Positions 41,335-49,437 are shown, counted from the first letter of the stretch. The stretch: 64,000 nucleotides of DNA from Treponema sp. (GCA_017534445.1 JAFXWC010000071.1:124001-188000), one strand, 5' to 3'. Notes: generated by a model from the letters alone, not told the origin. Numbers and translations are program-made.

Positions 41335-42984
41335 ATGGTTTTAAACATACTAGGACAGATAATTGGTTTTGTTGGTTCATTGTGCCTCCTGCTTTTTGGA
41401 ATGAATATGCTTTCCGACGGTATCCAAAAGGGTGCAGGAAGCGGGCTGCAAAAGCTTGTCTCAAAGATTACCAAGAACAGGCTTTTTGCCATTCTGACAG
41501 GAATTGGTGTTACTGCTTTAATACAAAGCTCCGGTGCTACAACGGTTATGGTCGTGAGCTTTGTAAACGCAGAAATTCTTTCACTTGAACAGGCAATCGG
41601 TGTAATCTTTGGTGCAAACATAGGTACAACAGTTACCGCATGGGTTGTGTCCACGTTCGGATTCAACTTTTCCGTATCGGCAGCAGCCATTCCAATCTTT
41701 GGATTTGGATTTGTCTTGAAGTACTTCAAGAAATTCAAGATTCATAACTTTGCAGAGTGCTTCATGGGATTTGCCCTGCTCTTTATGGGACTAGGCCTTT
41801 TAAAAGAAAGCCTTACCCTTGGCCCTGCGGCAACAAAAGCCTTCACCATGATTTCCGAACTTGGAATATGGGGAATTGTCATCGGAGTTTTAATCGGAGC
41901 AATAATCACAGCGCTCATCCACTCAAGCTCGGCAATGACCGCAATCGTCCTTACAATGGCTGCAAACGGCTCTTTAAGTTGGGCTCTTAGCGCGGCAATA
42001 GTTCTTGGAAGCAACATAGGCTCAACAATTGATGCTGTAATGTCAAGCTTTGGCGCAACAACAAACGCTAAGCGTACGGCATTTGTTCACGTTGCATTCA
42101 ATGTAACAGGAACGCTGCTTGCACTCATAGTATTCAAGCCCTTCCTGGTTCTTGTTGACCTAATCATACCAGGCGCACCGGCAGACAACATCACAACACA
42201 CATAGCAATGCTCCACACGATTTTTAACCTTTGTGCAACCCTGGTCTTTATTCCCTTTACAAACCAAATTGCAAGGCTTGCAAAAAAACTGGTTCCTGAA
42301 TCACAAAAGGAAAAGGACGAGCATTACCACATGCCGGCTATCATTCCCCATTCAAGAATGAGCTCAGACTTGTACACCGTTCAGATTCAAGTGGAAATTT
42401 CAAAGATGGCCGCAAAAGTCATGGAGATGTACGACGAGATATGCAGTTGCTTTAACAATAGTGATAAAATTGAAGAATCAAACGAAACCATAAACAGACT
42501 GGAAAATTATATAGATGAAATGTGCGTTGCAATAAATGATTTCCTGCAGAAATGTTCCAGACTTCCAAATGCAAACGCCAACGACAGGCTGCATTTTTCA
42601 AAGCTCATCCACATTACTGATTCACTGGAAAACCTTAGCGACGAAACATGGTCAATAATGCATACGATAAAAAAGTTTATTGCCAACGAGGCCTACAATC
42701 AAGACGACGAAAGGACAAAAGAGATTACGGATTACCTTGAACTGATTCGTGTATTCTTTGAACAGGTCTGCATGTATTTTACAGTCGGCATAACAAAAGA
42801 GCAAAGGGATTCGGGAGAAAAATTCAGAGAGAAAAATGACGAGATAAAGCACAATCTTAACCAAGCCAGCCGCAAGCGCATTGAAGCAGGAATTGAAGTA
42901 AACAAGGAACTGCTCTACGTTGACATAATCAGGAAGATAGAACGCGCCGGATACAGCATCTGGTCAATCACCCAATCAATGTAA
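41335..42984 (+). CDS. Na/Pi cotransporter with PhoU-like C-terminal domain
   Basis: This 549-residue protein has two inverted Na/Pi-cotransporter repeats: LLFGMNMLSDGIQKGAGSGL, then ALIQSSGATTVMVVSFVNAE and later ALIHSSSAMTAIVLTMAANG, whose QSS motifs form the transport site. The C-terminal region from about residue 345 is helical and PhoU-like (EISKMAAKVMEMYDEI, KIERAGYSIW). It imports phosphate with sodium, and the tail probably regulates it. It has no ribosome site and may be translated from a leaderless mRNA. It lies 23 bases before a GNAT gene. Confidence 0.92.
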   Translation: MVLNILGQIIGFVGSLCLLLFGMNMLSDGIQKGAGSGLQKLVSKITKNRLFAILTGIGVTALIQSSGATTVMVVSFVNAEILSLEQAIGVIFGANIGTTVTAWVVSTFGFNFSVSAAAIPIFGFGFVLKYFKKFKIHNFAECFMGFALLFMGLGLLKESLTLGPAATKAFTMISELGIWGIVIGVLIGAIITALIHSSSAMTAIVLTMAANGSLSWALSAAIVLGSNIGSTIDAVMSSFGATTNAKRTAFVHVAFNVTGTLLALIVFKPFLVLVDLIIPGAPADNITTHIAMLHTIFNLCATLVFIPFTNQIARLAKKLVPESQKEKDEHYHMPAIIPHSRMSSDLYTVQIQVEISKMAAKVMEMYDEICSCFNNSDKIEESNETINRLENYIDEMCVAINDFLQKCSRLPNANANDRLHFSKLIHITDSLENLSDETWSIMHTIKKFIANEAYNQDDERTKEITDYLELIRVFFEQVCMYFTVGITKEQRDSGEKFREKNDEIKHNLNQASRKRIEAGIEVNKELLYVDIIRKIERAGYSIWSITQSM

Positions 42985-43007
42985 TAGAAAAAGTCACAGG
43001 GGTAAAA

Positions 43008-43616
43008 ATGGAAGCAAAGAATTCAAAGCTAGAATATTTTGACATAAAAAACCTTCCGCTTGTAGTAGACGTGGTTGTGCCGCTGTGGAGCCCGCCAATA
43101 GGAGACAAAGAATTTAAGCGCTTCAACGTTGAGTACATTGTAAGGATGAACATGTTTGACAACGACTTGAATTATCAGCTTGTTGATGCAGACAATGGGA
43201 CTCTTCTTTCCTCCGCATTCCTGGCAAAAAAAGGAGATGCAAGCAAGGCCGAAGAGTGGTTTGCTGAAGCGTCAAAAAAATATCCCGACAATTTAAAAAT
43301 TGCATCAAAGATGAGCCACGATTACATTGAACTTATGGACAAGCGGACTTTTTCCCTGATGAATGATGACGACATAAAACTTTCTCTTTTTGTAAGCAGA
43401 AAGCCCGGCTGCGGTTCTCTTATAATTGACCGGCTTTTACCCATGCTTCACAAGGAAGGATTTAAAAACCTTTACCTTTATACAGACTGCGACTGCAACT
43501 GGCAATGGTACGTAAAGCGGGGATTCACGCTTGTTCAAGAAGACATCTACAAGCCCTTTTGCGATGAGCATGAAAATTACAAGACATATATTTTCAAGAA
43601 AGAAATTCAAGGATAA
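43008..43616 (+). CDS. GNAT-like acetyltransferase
   Basis: This 202-residue protein has a loop RKPGCGSLIIDRLLPML that fits the acetyl-CoA pyrophosphate turn, followed by LYLYTDCDCNWQWYVKRGF, a typical end of the fold. The part before it (residues 1-110) is longer than in the small GNATs and is not recognised. AGGGG lies before ATG 43008. It follows the phosphate transporter by 23 bases and is likely in the same unit. Confidence 0.75.
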   Translation: MEAKNSKLEYFDIKNLPLVVDVVVPLWSPPIGDKEFKRFNVEYIVRMNMFDNDLNYQLVDADNGTLLSSAFLAKKGDASKAEEWFAEASKKYPDNLKIASKMSHDYIELMDKRTFSLMNDDDIKLSLFVSRKPGCGSLIIDRLLPMLHKEGFKNLYLYTDCDCNWQWYVKRGFTLVQEDIYKPFCDEHENYKTYIFKKEIQG

Positions 43617-43634
43617 CAATAAAAAGGTACAGTT

Positions 43635-44144
43635 ATGAGATTAAGAACTTTTTTACAGGATGATTTTCAGACAATCAAAAATTGGATTACAGATGAACGG
43701 ACACACGCTATGTGGTGCGCAAACCTTATAAAATTCCCCTTGGAAAAAGAAAACTTTTTTAGCGTAATAAAGGATTTCGGCAGCAGGTTCGGTGACTCTC
43801 CCTTTCTGGTAACAGAAGACAACGGAAATGCAGTAGGTTTCTTCTTTTATTCACTGAACCTTGAAACAAACGAAGGAATGCTAAAATTTGTAATGGTAAA
43901 TCCAGCAATGCGTGGAAAAGGTATTGGCGCAAAAGTTCTTTCTCTGGCAGCAAAATACGCATTTGACCTTACAAAGGCAGGCTCCCTCCAGCTGAACGTT
44001 TTTCCAGAAAACATTCCGGCTGTAAAATGCTACAAGCGTGCAGGCTTCATTGAGCGCAGCACCACTCCAGAGGCATTTTCCTTTAAAGATGAAAAATGGG
44101 GACGCTGCAATATGGTCAAAGTAAAAGAGGAAGTGAAAATTTGA
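43635..44144 (+). CDS. GNAT family N-acetyltransferase
   Basis: This 169-residue protein has the GNAT core with MRLRTFLQDDFQTIKNWITDERT at the start, loop NPAMRGKGIGAKVLSLA, and LNVFPENIPAVKCYKRAGF near the end. It resembles RimJ-type and ribosomal-protein acetylating enzymes; no target can be assigned. Its stop overlaps the TTG start of the next gene by 4 bases, so an exported protein is coupled to it. Confidence 0.86.
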   Translation: MRLRTFLQDDFQTIKNWITDERTHAMWCANLIKFPLEKENFFSVIKDFGSRFGDSPFLVTEDNGNAVGFFFYSLNLETNEGMLKFVMVNPAMRGKGIGAKVLSLAAKYAFDLTKAGSLQLNVFPENIPAVKCYKRAGFIERSTTPEAFSFKDEKWGRCNMVKVKEEVKI

Positions 44145-44695
44145 AAAAACTAATATCTCTTTTTCTTCTTTGTATTATTTTTCTAACATCTCTTTGCGCC
44201 CAGGAATCAGAAGGCAAAAAAAATATTGTATCTATTTTTGACGCAGGCGGACTTTGCTTTGACGTAAATTTTACAAAACCAATTGTAGCAGAAAATCTTG
44301 ACAAGGCTTACAATGGGCTTTCGTTACAAGCAGGATTTTTTTCTTCTTTCTACGGAGTAAAACTAGCCCTTGACTGGCAGTACATCAATGACACAAACTA
44401 TTTGCCACTTGAGCTTGCTTTTAACCTTCATTTGCCTATATCATTTTTTAACGGAGCATTCCATTTTGACCCTTACGCCGGCATAGGTATAAATGAATGC
44501 TTGTGGAACGACAATCCCATATACGGCTTTTCGTGGACGGGAGGCCTAAGGATTTTAGTTCCAAACTACATACTGGGGGTAAATGCATTTTACAAACATT
44601 CCTATTATTTTCCAATAAGAAAAACAGACAGCAAGGTAGACGTAGGGAAAATAGGAATAGGTGCAACATTATTTATTGATAGCAGTGGGTTTTAA
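44141..44695 (+). CDS. Exported protein, predicted small outer-membrane barrel
   Basis: This 184-residue protein has an N-terminal signal peptide (LKKLISLFLLCIIFLTSLCA, cleavage before QESEG; a lipoprotein form at the Cys is possible). The rest is rich in alternating hydrophobic residues and aromatic ends, including FDPYAGIGINECLW and KHSYYFPIRK, which fit a small beta barrel. The start is TTG 44141 because AGAGGAAG lies upstream and the start overlaps the GNAT stop. Its C-terminus resembles that of the next protein. No named family was recognised. Confidence 0.65.
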   Translation: MKKLISLFLLCIIFLTSLCAQESEGKKNIVSIFDAGGLCFDVNFTKPIVAENLDKAYNGLSLQAGFFSSFYGVKLALDWQYINDTNYLPLELAFNLHLPISFFNGAFHFDPYAGIGINECLWNDNPIYGFSWTGGLRILVPNYILGVNAFYKHSYYFPIRKTDSKVDVGKIGIGATLFIDSSGF

Positions 44696-44698
44696 TAT

Positions 44699-45736
44699 AT
44701 GAAAAAAAACAGCAAGAAATTTTTATTGGCTTTAATTATTTTAATGATGGCTCGGATGCTTTTTGCAGGAGAAATGAGAAGTGACGACCCTTCTAAAAAA
44801 GATGTCAGAATAAAAAAGACAGAAGAAGTTTGCAAAATATATAGAAACCTAAAAGGGACTGTTACAAAGGAAAGTGCCCTAAAATTTAAGGAATACCTTT
44901 CCGATGAATTTGCCAATAGCATTACGGCCACCCAATACAAGAACATCATAAAAATGTTTTCCTTGGATACGCCTCCCATTGATGAAAGCTCCTCCCTTGA
45001 AGAAAAGAAAGCTATTCTTTCATATTATCTTCTTGAAAAATACATGCCAAGAGATTTTAATTCTATATGGACAAAAAGTTCCCTTTCTGAAGGTAACGGC
45101 ACCACCCCGCCCAGAACCGGAATTACAGATATGCAAGATGCAAATAACTTTTTCATAAGCTGGAAAAAAGAGAACGACGACTGGTACATTTTGGGGATGG
45201 AATATGACGAAGACTCTCCTTTACACATAAGGGAAAAGAAATATGATTTTAACAAAGACAAAGCAGCGAATGTTTTTATTGCTCAAAGGCACGAAGAACT
45301 TTTTCTATTGTGCGCAACTTTCCCCCTGCCACTTACCAAAGAAAATTTTGAACGTTACTATCCCGGCGGATATTTAAGATTTAGGGATGGACGGAATATT
45401 TATTTTACTGCAGGATGCAGCTGGCAGTTAACAGACATTGCGAATTATTTCTTTTTTGACGCAGGAGTAGAAGGCCGCTTTAACATTTTCTTTGGCGAGC
45501 ATTTTTCCATATCTCCAGAATTAGCCGCAATCGGAAAATTGAATCTGGTTACAAGCGACCCTTCAGCAGGCATAGCAGGAGAAGGCAGCCTAACCTTTCA
45601 CTTTATAAACAATTCCGGATGTGACTCGCTTGCAATAAAAACTTTTTATCAGCATTCCTTTATTTTTCCATTCAGAAAAGAGTCTGACCGCTTTGACATA
45701 GGAACAATTGGAGTGGGTTTCTATATTAATTTTTGA
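44699..45736 (+). CDS. Exported protein with barrel-like C-terminus (paralogous to previous)
   Basis: This 345-residue protein has a signal peptide ending near LMMARMLFAG. The N-terminal half (residues about 25-190) is charged, and the C-terminal part is beta rich. Its end, YQHSFIFPFRKESDRFDIGTIGVGF, matches KHSYYFPIRKTDSKVDVGKIGIG at the end of the protein at 44141, suggesting a shared module. It starts 3 bases after the previous stop. The function is unknown. Confidence 0.65.
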   Translation: MKKNSKKFLLALIILMMARMLFAGEMRSDDPSKKDVRIKKTEEVCKIYRNLKGTVTKESALKFKEYLSDEFANSITATQYKNIIKMFSLDTPPIDESSSLEEKKAILSYYLLEKYMPRDFNSIWTKSSLSEGNGTTPPRTGITDMQDANNFFISWKKENDDWYILGMEYDEDSPLHIREKKYDFNKDKAANVFIAQRHEELFLLCATFPLPLTKENFERYYPGGYLRFRDGRNIYFTAGCSWQLTDIANYFFFDAGVEGRFNIFFGEHFSISPELAAIGKLNLVTSDPSAGIAGEGSLTFHFINNSGCDSLAIKTFYQHSFIFPFRKESDRFDIGTIGVGFYINF

Positions 45737-45776
45737 CGGTATTTTTAAAAGGCCAAAGTCGAGTTTTTCACAAAAT

Positions 45777-45831
45777 ATGTCATTCCCGGGTTGTGCTTCG
45801 GCTACGATAACCAACAGCCTGGGAATGACAT
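45777..45831. repeat. Stable hairpin between convergent genes (REP-like)
   Basis: ATGTCATTCCC at 45777-45787 and GGGAATGACAT at 45821-45831 form 11 perfect pairs, and the stem continues inwards by 7 more with two G-T pairs (GGGTTGT against ACAGCCT). The loop contains GC-TTCG-GC at about 45795-45802, an extra stable tetraloop. Length and symmetry fit a repetitive palindromic element. Its place between the 3' ends of two convergent genes allows a terminator role in both directions. Confidence 0.6.
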
Positions 45832-45857
45832 GTATTTGTAAAAACCTAAAATGAAGG

Positions 45858-47039
45858 CTATTTGCTCATCTTATAAATTTCCAGCATGTCTTCTTCTTTT
45901 AGGAATTTGGCAGAACCCTTTCCGCCGTTCACACCGACAGCGCATTTGTGGGCCATAAGCTTAAGGTCTTCTTCCGTTGCGGTAACACCCAACTCGCGGA
46001 GGTTTGTAGGCATCTTTATTTCGTGATAGAAGCTTTCCATGGCTTCAATTCCCTTGAGAGCAATTTCTTCATCACTTCCTGCATCTGGAGAAACTCCCAT
46101 TACATTGATTGCAAACTTTTTAAAACGCGGCAGGCAGTTTTTATAAACATAGCGTGCCCAGCTTCCCCAAAGGGCGGCAAGTCCTGCACCGTGGGCAACG
46201 TCATAAAGGCCACCAAGCTCATGCTCCAGCTTGTGAGTCATCCAGTCTCCACCGTCGTTACCGCAGCCTGTAAGTCCGTTGTGAGCCAAGCTTCCTGCCC
46301 ACATAACTTCTGCGCGTGCATCATAGTTCTTCGGGTCTTTTACAAGAATCTTTGCATTCTCTTTGACGGTTCTTAGAAGCGCCTCTGCCATTGAATCTGT
46401 AATTTCCATGTTTCCGCCGTTTGTAAAATAGCGTTCCATTGTGTGCATCATAATGTCTGTGCAACCACATGCAGTTTGATAGTCCGGCAGAGTCATGGTC
46501 AGTTCTGGATTCATAATAGCAAAACGTGGACGGCCAAAATCACTTGAATATCCGCGCTTAACAAGACCTTCCTCTTTTGTAATTACGGAGGAGTCACTCA
46601 TTTCGCTTCCTGTAGCGGCAATTGTAAGAATTACGCCAAGAGGAAGACAGCCCTGCACCTTTCTTTTGTAATCATAGAAATCCCAGACGTCACCGCTGTT
46701 AACGACACCGTAGCCTATAGCCTTTGCCGAGTCAATGGCACTTCCTCCGCCAACAACAAGCAGAAAATCCACGCCTTCTTTTTTGCAGAGTTCGATTCCT
46801 TCGTAAACAAGACCAAGATGAGGATTTGGAACTGCCCCTCCAAGCTTAATGTAATTGATTCCAGCTTTGTCCAGGATGTCTGTTACGCGCTGCAGCAAGC
46901 CAGAGCGGACAACGCTTCCTCCGCCATAATGAATCAATACTTTTTTTCCGCCGAATTCCTTAATCAGGTCGGCAACTTTTGTTTCTGTGTTTTTTCCAAA
47001 CACAACTTTTGTGGGTGTATAATAATTGAAGTCGAACAT
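45858..47039 (-). CDS. Iron-containing alcohol dehydrogenase (BdhA type)
   Basis: This 393-residue protein has the NAD(P) motif GGGSAIDSAKA, the metal-binding region CGCTDIMMHTMER and KLEHELGGLYDVAHGAGLA with two His. It resembles butanol/alcohol dehydrogenases and is a paralog of the one at 36170 (shared LGLVYEGIELC, ITKEEG). The start is ATG 47039, with AGGAGG just before. Its promoter lies in the divergent gap together with an operator. Confidence 0.93.
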   Translation of the reverse strand: MFDFNYYTPTKVVFGKNTETKVADLIKEFGGKKVLIHYGGGSVVRSGLLQRVTDILDKAGINYIKLGGAVPNPHLGLVYEGIELCKKEGVDFLLVVGGGSAIDSAKAIGYGVVNSGDVWDFYDYKRKVQGCLPLGVILTIAATGSEMSDSSVITKEEGLVKRGYSSDFGRPRFAIMNPELTMTLPDYQTACGCTDIMMHTMERYFTNGGNMEITDSMAEALLRTVKENAKILVKDPKNYDARAEVMWAGSLAHNGLTGCGNDGGDWMTHKLEHELGGLYDVAHGAGLAALWGSWARYVYKNCLPRFKKFAINVMGVSPDAGSDEEIALKGIEAMESFYHEIKMPTNLRELGVTATEEDLKLMAHKCAVGVNGGKGSAKFLKEEDMLEIYKMSK

Positions 47040-47082
47040 TTTTTCCTCCTGCATTTGGCGCATGGCCTAATATCTATATTCC

Positions 47083-47111
47083 ATTGTATAAGCAAAATTG
47101 TAGGTTTACAA
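47083..47111 (-). promoter_or_regulatory. Promoter of the iron alcohol dehydrogenase
   Basis: On the minus strand TTGTAA (47111-47106) and TACAAT (47088-47083) are 17 bases apart. The palindrome at 47126-47147 lies 15 bases upstream of the -35. Confidence 0.7.
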
Positions 47112-47125
47112 GAAAAATATTTTAT

Positions 47126-47147
47126 ATATGACACATCCATGTCATAT
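47126..47147. promoter_or_regulatory. Palindromic operator between divergent genes
   Basis: ATATGACA at 47126-47133 and TGTCATAT at 47140-47147 form a perfect 8-base inverted repeat with a 6-base spacer. It lies upstream of the alcohol dehydrogenase promoter and between the -35 region and the TATAAT (about 47155-47160) of the GyrI-like gene, so one regulator could act on both. The regulator is not identified. Confidence 0.65.
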
Positions 47148-47181
47148 TACTTCGCTATAATGAAATATAAGGAGAAGCAAA

Positions 47182-47820
47182 ATGGCTTTTGACTATAAAA
47201 AGGAATTCAAGGAATTTTATCTTCCACCAAGGAAACCTCAAATTGTGCATGTTCCAAAAATGAACTTTGTTGCAGTTCGCGGAAACGGAAACCCAAATGA
47301 TGAATGCGGCCAATACAAGGATGCCCTTGCCATCCAATATGCGCTTTCTTACACAATCAAAATGAGCAAAAAGGGTGAGCATAAAATTGACGGTTACTTT
47401 GATTTTGTTGTTCCCCCACTGGAAGGTTTCTGGTGGCAGGAGAAAGAGGGAAAAGTTCTTGCAGGTTTTGATTACGCAGACAAATCTTCATTCAACTGGA
47501 TTTCCGTAATTCGCCTGCCTGATTTTGTGGGCAAAAATGATTTTGAATGGGCAAAGGAAGAAGCATCAAAAAAGAAAGAAATAGATTGTTCCAAAGCCGA
47601 ACTGTTTACCTTGGAGGAAGGCGATTGTGTTCAAATCATGCATGTTGGAACTTACGACGAAGAGCCGGCAACAATAAAGCTGATGGATGACTATGCAGTT
47701 GCAAACGGCTACGTGCTTGATTTTTCTGCAGAACGGCTTCACCACGAAATATATCTGAGTGACCCGCGGAAAACCCCTGCTGAAAAACTAAAGACTGTAA
47801 TCAGACATCCCGTGAAATAA
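47182..47820 (+). CDS. GyrI-like small-molecule-binding protein
   Basis: This 212-residue protein has the GyrI-like fold (KPQIVHVPKMNFVAVRGNGNPN near the N-terminus, then WISVIRLPDFV and QIMHVGTYDEEPATIKLMDDYA). It binds small compounds and is common as a stand-alone protein or as a ligand domain of regulators. AAGGAG precedes ATG 47182, and TATAAT is at about 47155-47160. It has no DNA-binding domain, so it is probably a carrier or quencher. It is divergent to the alcohol dehydrogenase. Confidence 0.85.
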   Translation: MAFDYKKEFKEFYLPPRKPQIVHVPKMNFVAVRGNGNPNDECGQYKDALAIQYALSYTIKMSKKGEHKIDGYFDFVVPPLEGFWWQEKEGKVLAGFDYADKSSFNWISVIRLPDFVGKNDFEWAKEEASKKKEIDCSKAELFTLEEGDCVQIMHVGTYDEEPATIKLMDDYAVANGYVLDFSAERLHHEIYLSDPRKTPAEKLKTVIRHPVK

Positions 47821-47833
47821 TGCTTAGGGAATG

Positions 47834-48673
47834 TCAATTCAATATTTTTGTAATTTCTTGAATCACTTTGTCCGTTGAAAAATAATCCTCGTGCTTGATT
47901 CCATGAAATATCTTGCAGTCTACGGATGGGCATTGGTCACAAGAGCTTCTTGCACAGCTATAGCAATCTGCAAGTTTTTGCTGGACTTTGGCACTTAAAA
48001 CAGTGTCAGAGTCAGAAGCGAGGATTGTAACAGGACAAGTCGTAGTCTTTGCATATTGGTCAACACGGATATTGTTCTTGATGAAAACCTTGAGCGGCCC
48101 CCAAAATATGGGAAAAATCTTGTTGTACAAATCTGCGCAGGTCCTGTAGCCAGAGGCAAGTACAAGGTGCTTGCATTCCTTTACGCTTGCAAGGTAAGCC
48201 GCCATACCGCATCCGTAGCTGTGCCCTATAACATAGACATCTTTATTAGAATACCTATACCGGGTATAGGTATACAATTCTTCTGCCGACTGCTGCATTG
48301 TCGCCAAATTCATTTTTCCCTTGCTTTTCTGTGTTCCGTAGTAATCAACGCAAAGGAAAGGACAGTCAAACAAGCCGCCATACATTCCTACGCTATTGTA
48401 GGCAACATACATTGAACCACCAAAAAAGAGAATAACCTTGTCTGCTTGCGAATCCAAATTGTAACCGTAGCCAAAAAGGCCTTCTCCAATCTGGATTTCC
48501 TCAGGTTCGTATTTGACCGACTTAAACTGACGGTCACCTTTGTAGAAAGAATATGATATAAATTGCATGACAGCATCCGTTGCAAAGAATACCACCAATA
48601 CAATCATGAGTGTTTTTAGAATGATGTATGTAATGCCCATATTTTTCAACTTCATTGTGTCGACTATATCCAT
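47834..48673 (-). CDS. Membrane-anchored alpha/beta hydrolase
   Basis: This 279-residue protein has an N-terminal membrane helix (residues about 12-35: ITYIILKTLMIVLVVFFATD) and a hydrolase domain with nucleophile elbow GHSYGCG (near residue 150), an Asp in ASDSDTVL and a late His in GIKHEDYF. Several Cys (CYSCARSSCDQCP) form an unusual CxxC-type cluster near residues 240-250. The start may be ATG 48673 or 48655; TATAGT lies 7 bases before the second. It lies just after the ribosomal-operon terminator. Confidence 0.8.
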   Translation of the reverse strand: MDIVDTMKLKNMGITYIILKTLMIVLVVFFATDAVMQFISYSFYKGDRQFKSVKYEPEEIQIGEGLFGYGYNLDSQADKVILFFGGSMYVAYNSVGMYGGLFDCPFLCVDYYGTQKSKGKMNLATMQQSAEELYTYTRYRYSNKDVYVIGHSYGCGMAAYLASVKECKHLVLASGYRTCADLYNKIFPIFWGPLKVFIKNNIRVDQYAKTTTCPVTILASDSDTVLSAKVQQKLADCYSCARSSCDQCPSVDCKIFHGIKHEDYFSTDKVIQEITKILN

Positions 48674-48688
48674 TCACTTGCCTGCAAA

Positions 48689-48716
48689 CAAAAAAACCGC
48701 CCGGTTTAGGGGCGGT
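48689..48716 (-). terminator. Rho-independent terminator of the ribosomal operon
   Basis: On the minus strand ACCGCCC (48716-48710) pairs with GGGCGGT (48702-48696), followed by seven Ts (48695-48689). This is a strong intrinsic terminator placed 20 bases after the zinc-ribbon gene, so that gene is the last of the ribosomal operon. Confidence 0.92.
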
Positions 48717-48735
48717 CTTACAGAACAATTTTAGC

Positions 48736-48993
48736 TTAGGCTGAAGGTGCTTCTTCTGCAGCTGGAGCTTCTGCGGCTGGAGCGGCAGCAGCGGCGGCTT
48801 TCTTAGCAACCTTTGCTTCTGCACGGGCCTTGTTCTTCAAGTTAGCCTTACAGAATTTGCAAACCTTTACCTTCTTTCCGTCAACTTCCTGTTCGTAAAG
48901 AGTCTTGATCTGCTGTGCGCCGCAAATTGCGCAAACGCCACGGCCATGATTTGGTTCTTTACGGATACCTGTTCCACGATGTGCTTTAGACAT
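48736..48993 (-). CDS. Small zinc-ribbon protein at the end of the ribosomal operon
   Basis: This 85-residue protein has a basic N-terminus (KAHRGTGIRKEPNHGRG), two CxxC pairs (CAICG and CKFCK, about 20 residues apart) that should bind one zinc, and an Ala/Pro/Glu-rich flexible tail (AAAAAAPAAEAPAAEEAPS). It resembles no known ribosomal protein. Its start lies 3 bases after the rplQ stop and its ribosome site, AAGGAG, lies in the last codons of rplQ, so translation is coupled. The terminator follows it. A role on ribosomes or in RNA binding is inferred from context and charge only. Confidence 0.78.
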   Translation of the reverse strand: MSKAHRGTGIRKEPNHGRGVCAICGAQQIKTLYEQEVDGKKVKVCKFCKANLKNKARAEAKVAKKAAAAAAPAAEAPAAEEAPSA

Positions 48994-48996
48994 GGC

Positions 48997-49437
48997 TTAC
49001 TCCTTTGCAGCTTCAGCTTTTTCAGCCTTTGCTTTTTTTGTAGACTTTTTCTCGTTCTTGTCAGAATCTGTTTCTGGAAGCTTGTAATCTACCAGCTCAA
49101 GAATTACCATCTCGGCAGCATCACCCTGACGGAATCCCATCTTCAAAACGCGTGTGTAACCACCATTGCGTTCCTTCATGCGGGGACCAAGCTCTGTGAA
49201 CAACTTGTTCAAGACTCTTTCGTCTGCGATAAATTTAGCTGCAATTCTTCTGTTGTGAACTGTATCAACCTTTGCACGAGTAATTAATTTTTCGGCAGCT
49301 CTGCGGGCTTCAGCAGCCTTTGCCTTTGTAGTAGTAATGCGTTCATACTTAAACAAAGAAGCTACCATATTGCGTAACATTGCACGGCGGTGTGCAGATG
49401 TGCGTGAAAGCGGATTAAATCCAATTTTATGATTCAT
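48997..49437 (-). CDS. rplQ: Ribosomal protein L17
   Basis: This 146-residue protein has the L17 start [23 protein letters not shown] and the conserved [14 protein letters not shown]-like helix. The C-terminal tail ([17 protein letters not shown]) is a Lys/Ala/Glu-rich extension beyond the core of L17. The start ATG 49437 is chosen because longer reading lies inside rpoA. It overlaps rpoA by 11 bases. Confidence 0.97.
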   Translation of the reverse strand: MNHKIGFNPLSRTSAHRRAMLRNMVASLFKYERITTTKAKAAEARRAAEKLITRAKVDTVHNRRIAAKFIADERVLNKLFTELGPRMKERNGGYTRVLKMGFRQGDAAEMVILELVDYKLPETDSDKNEKKSTKKAKAEKAEAAKE

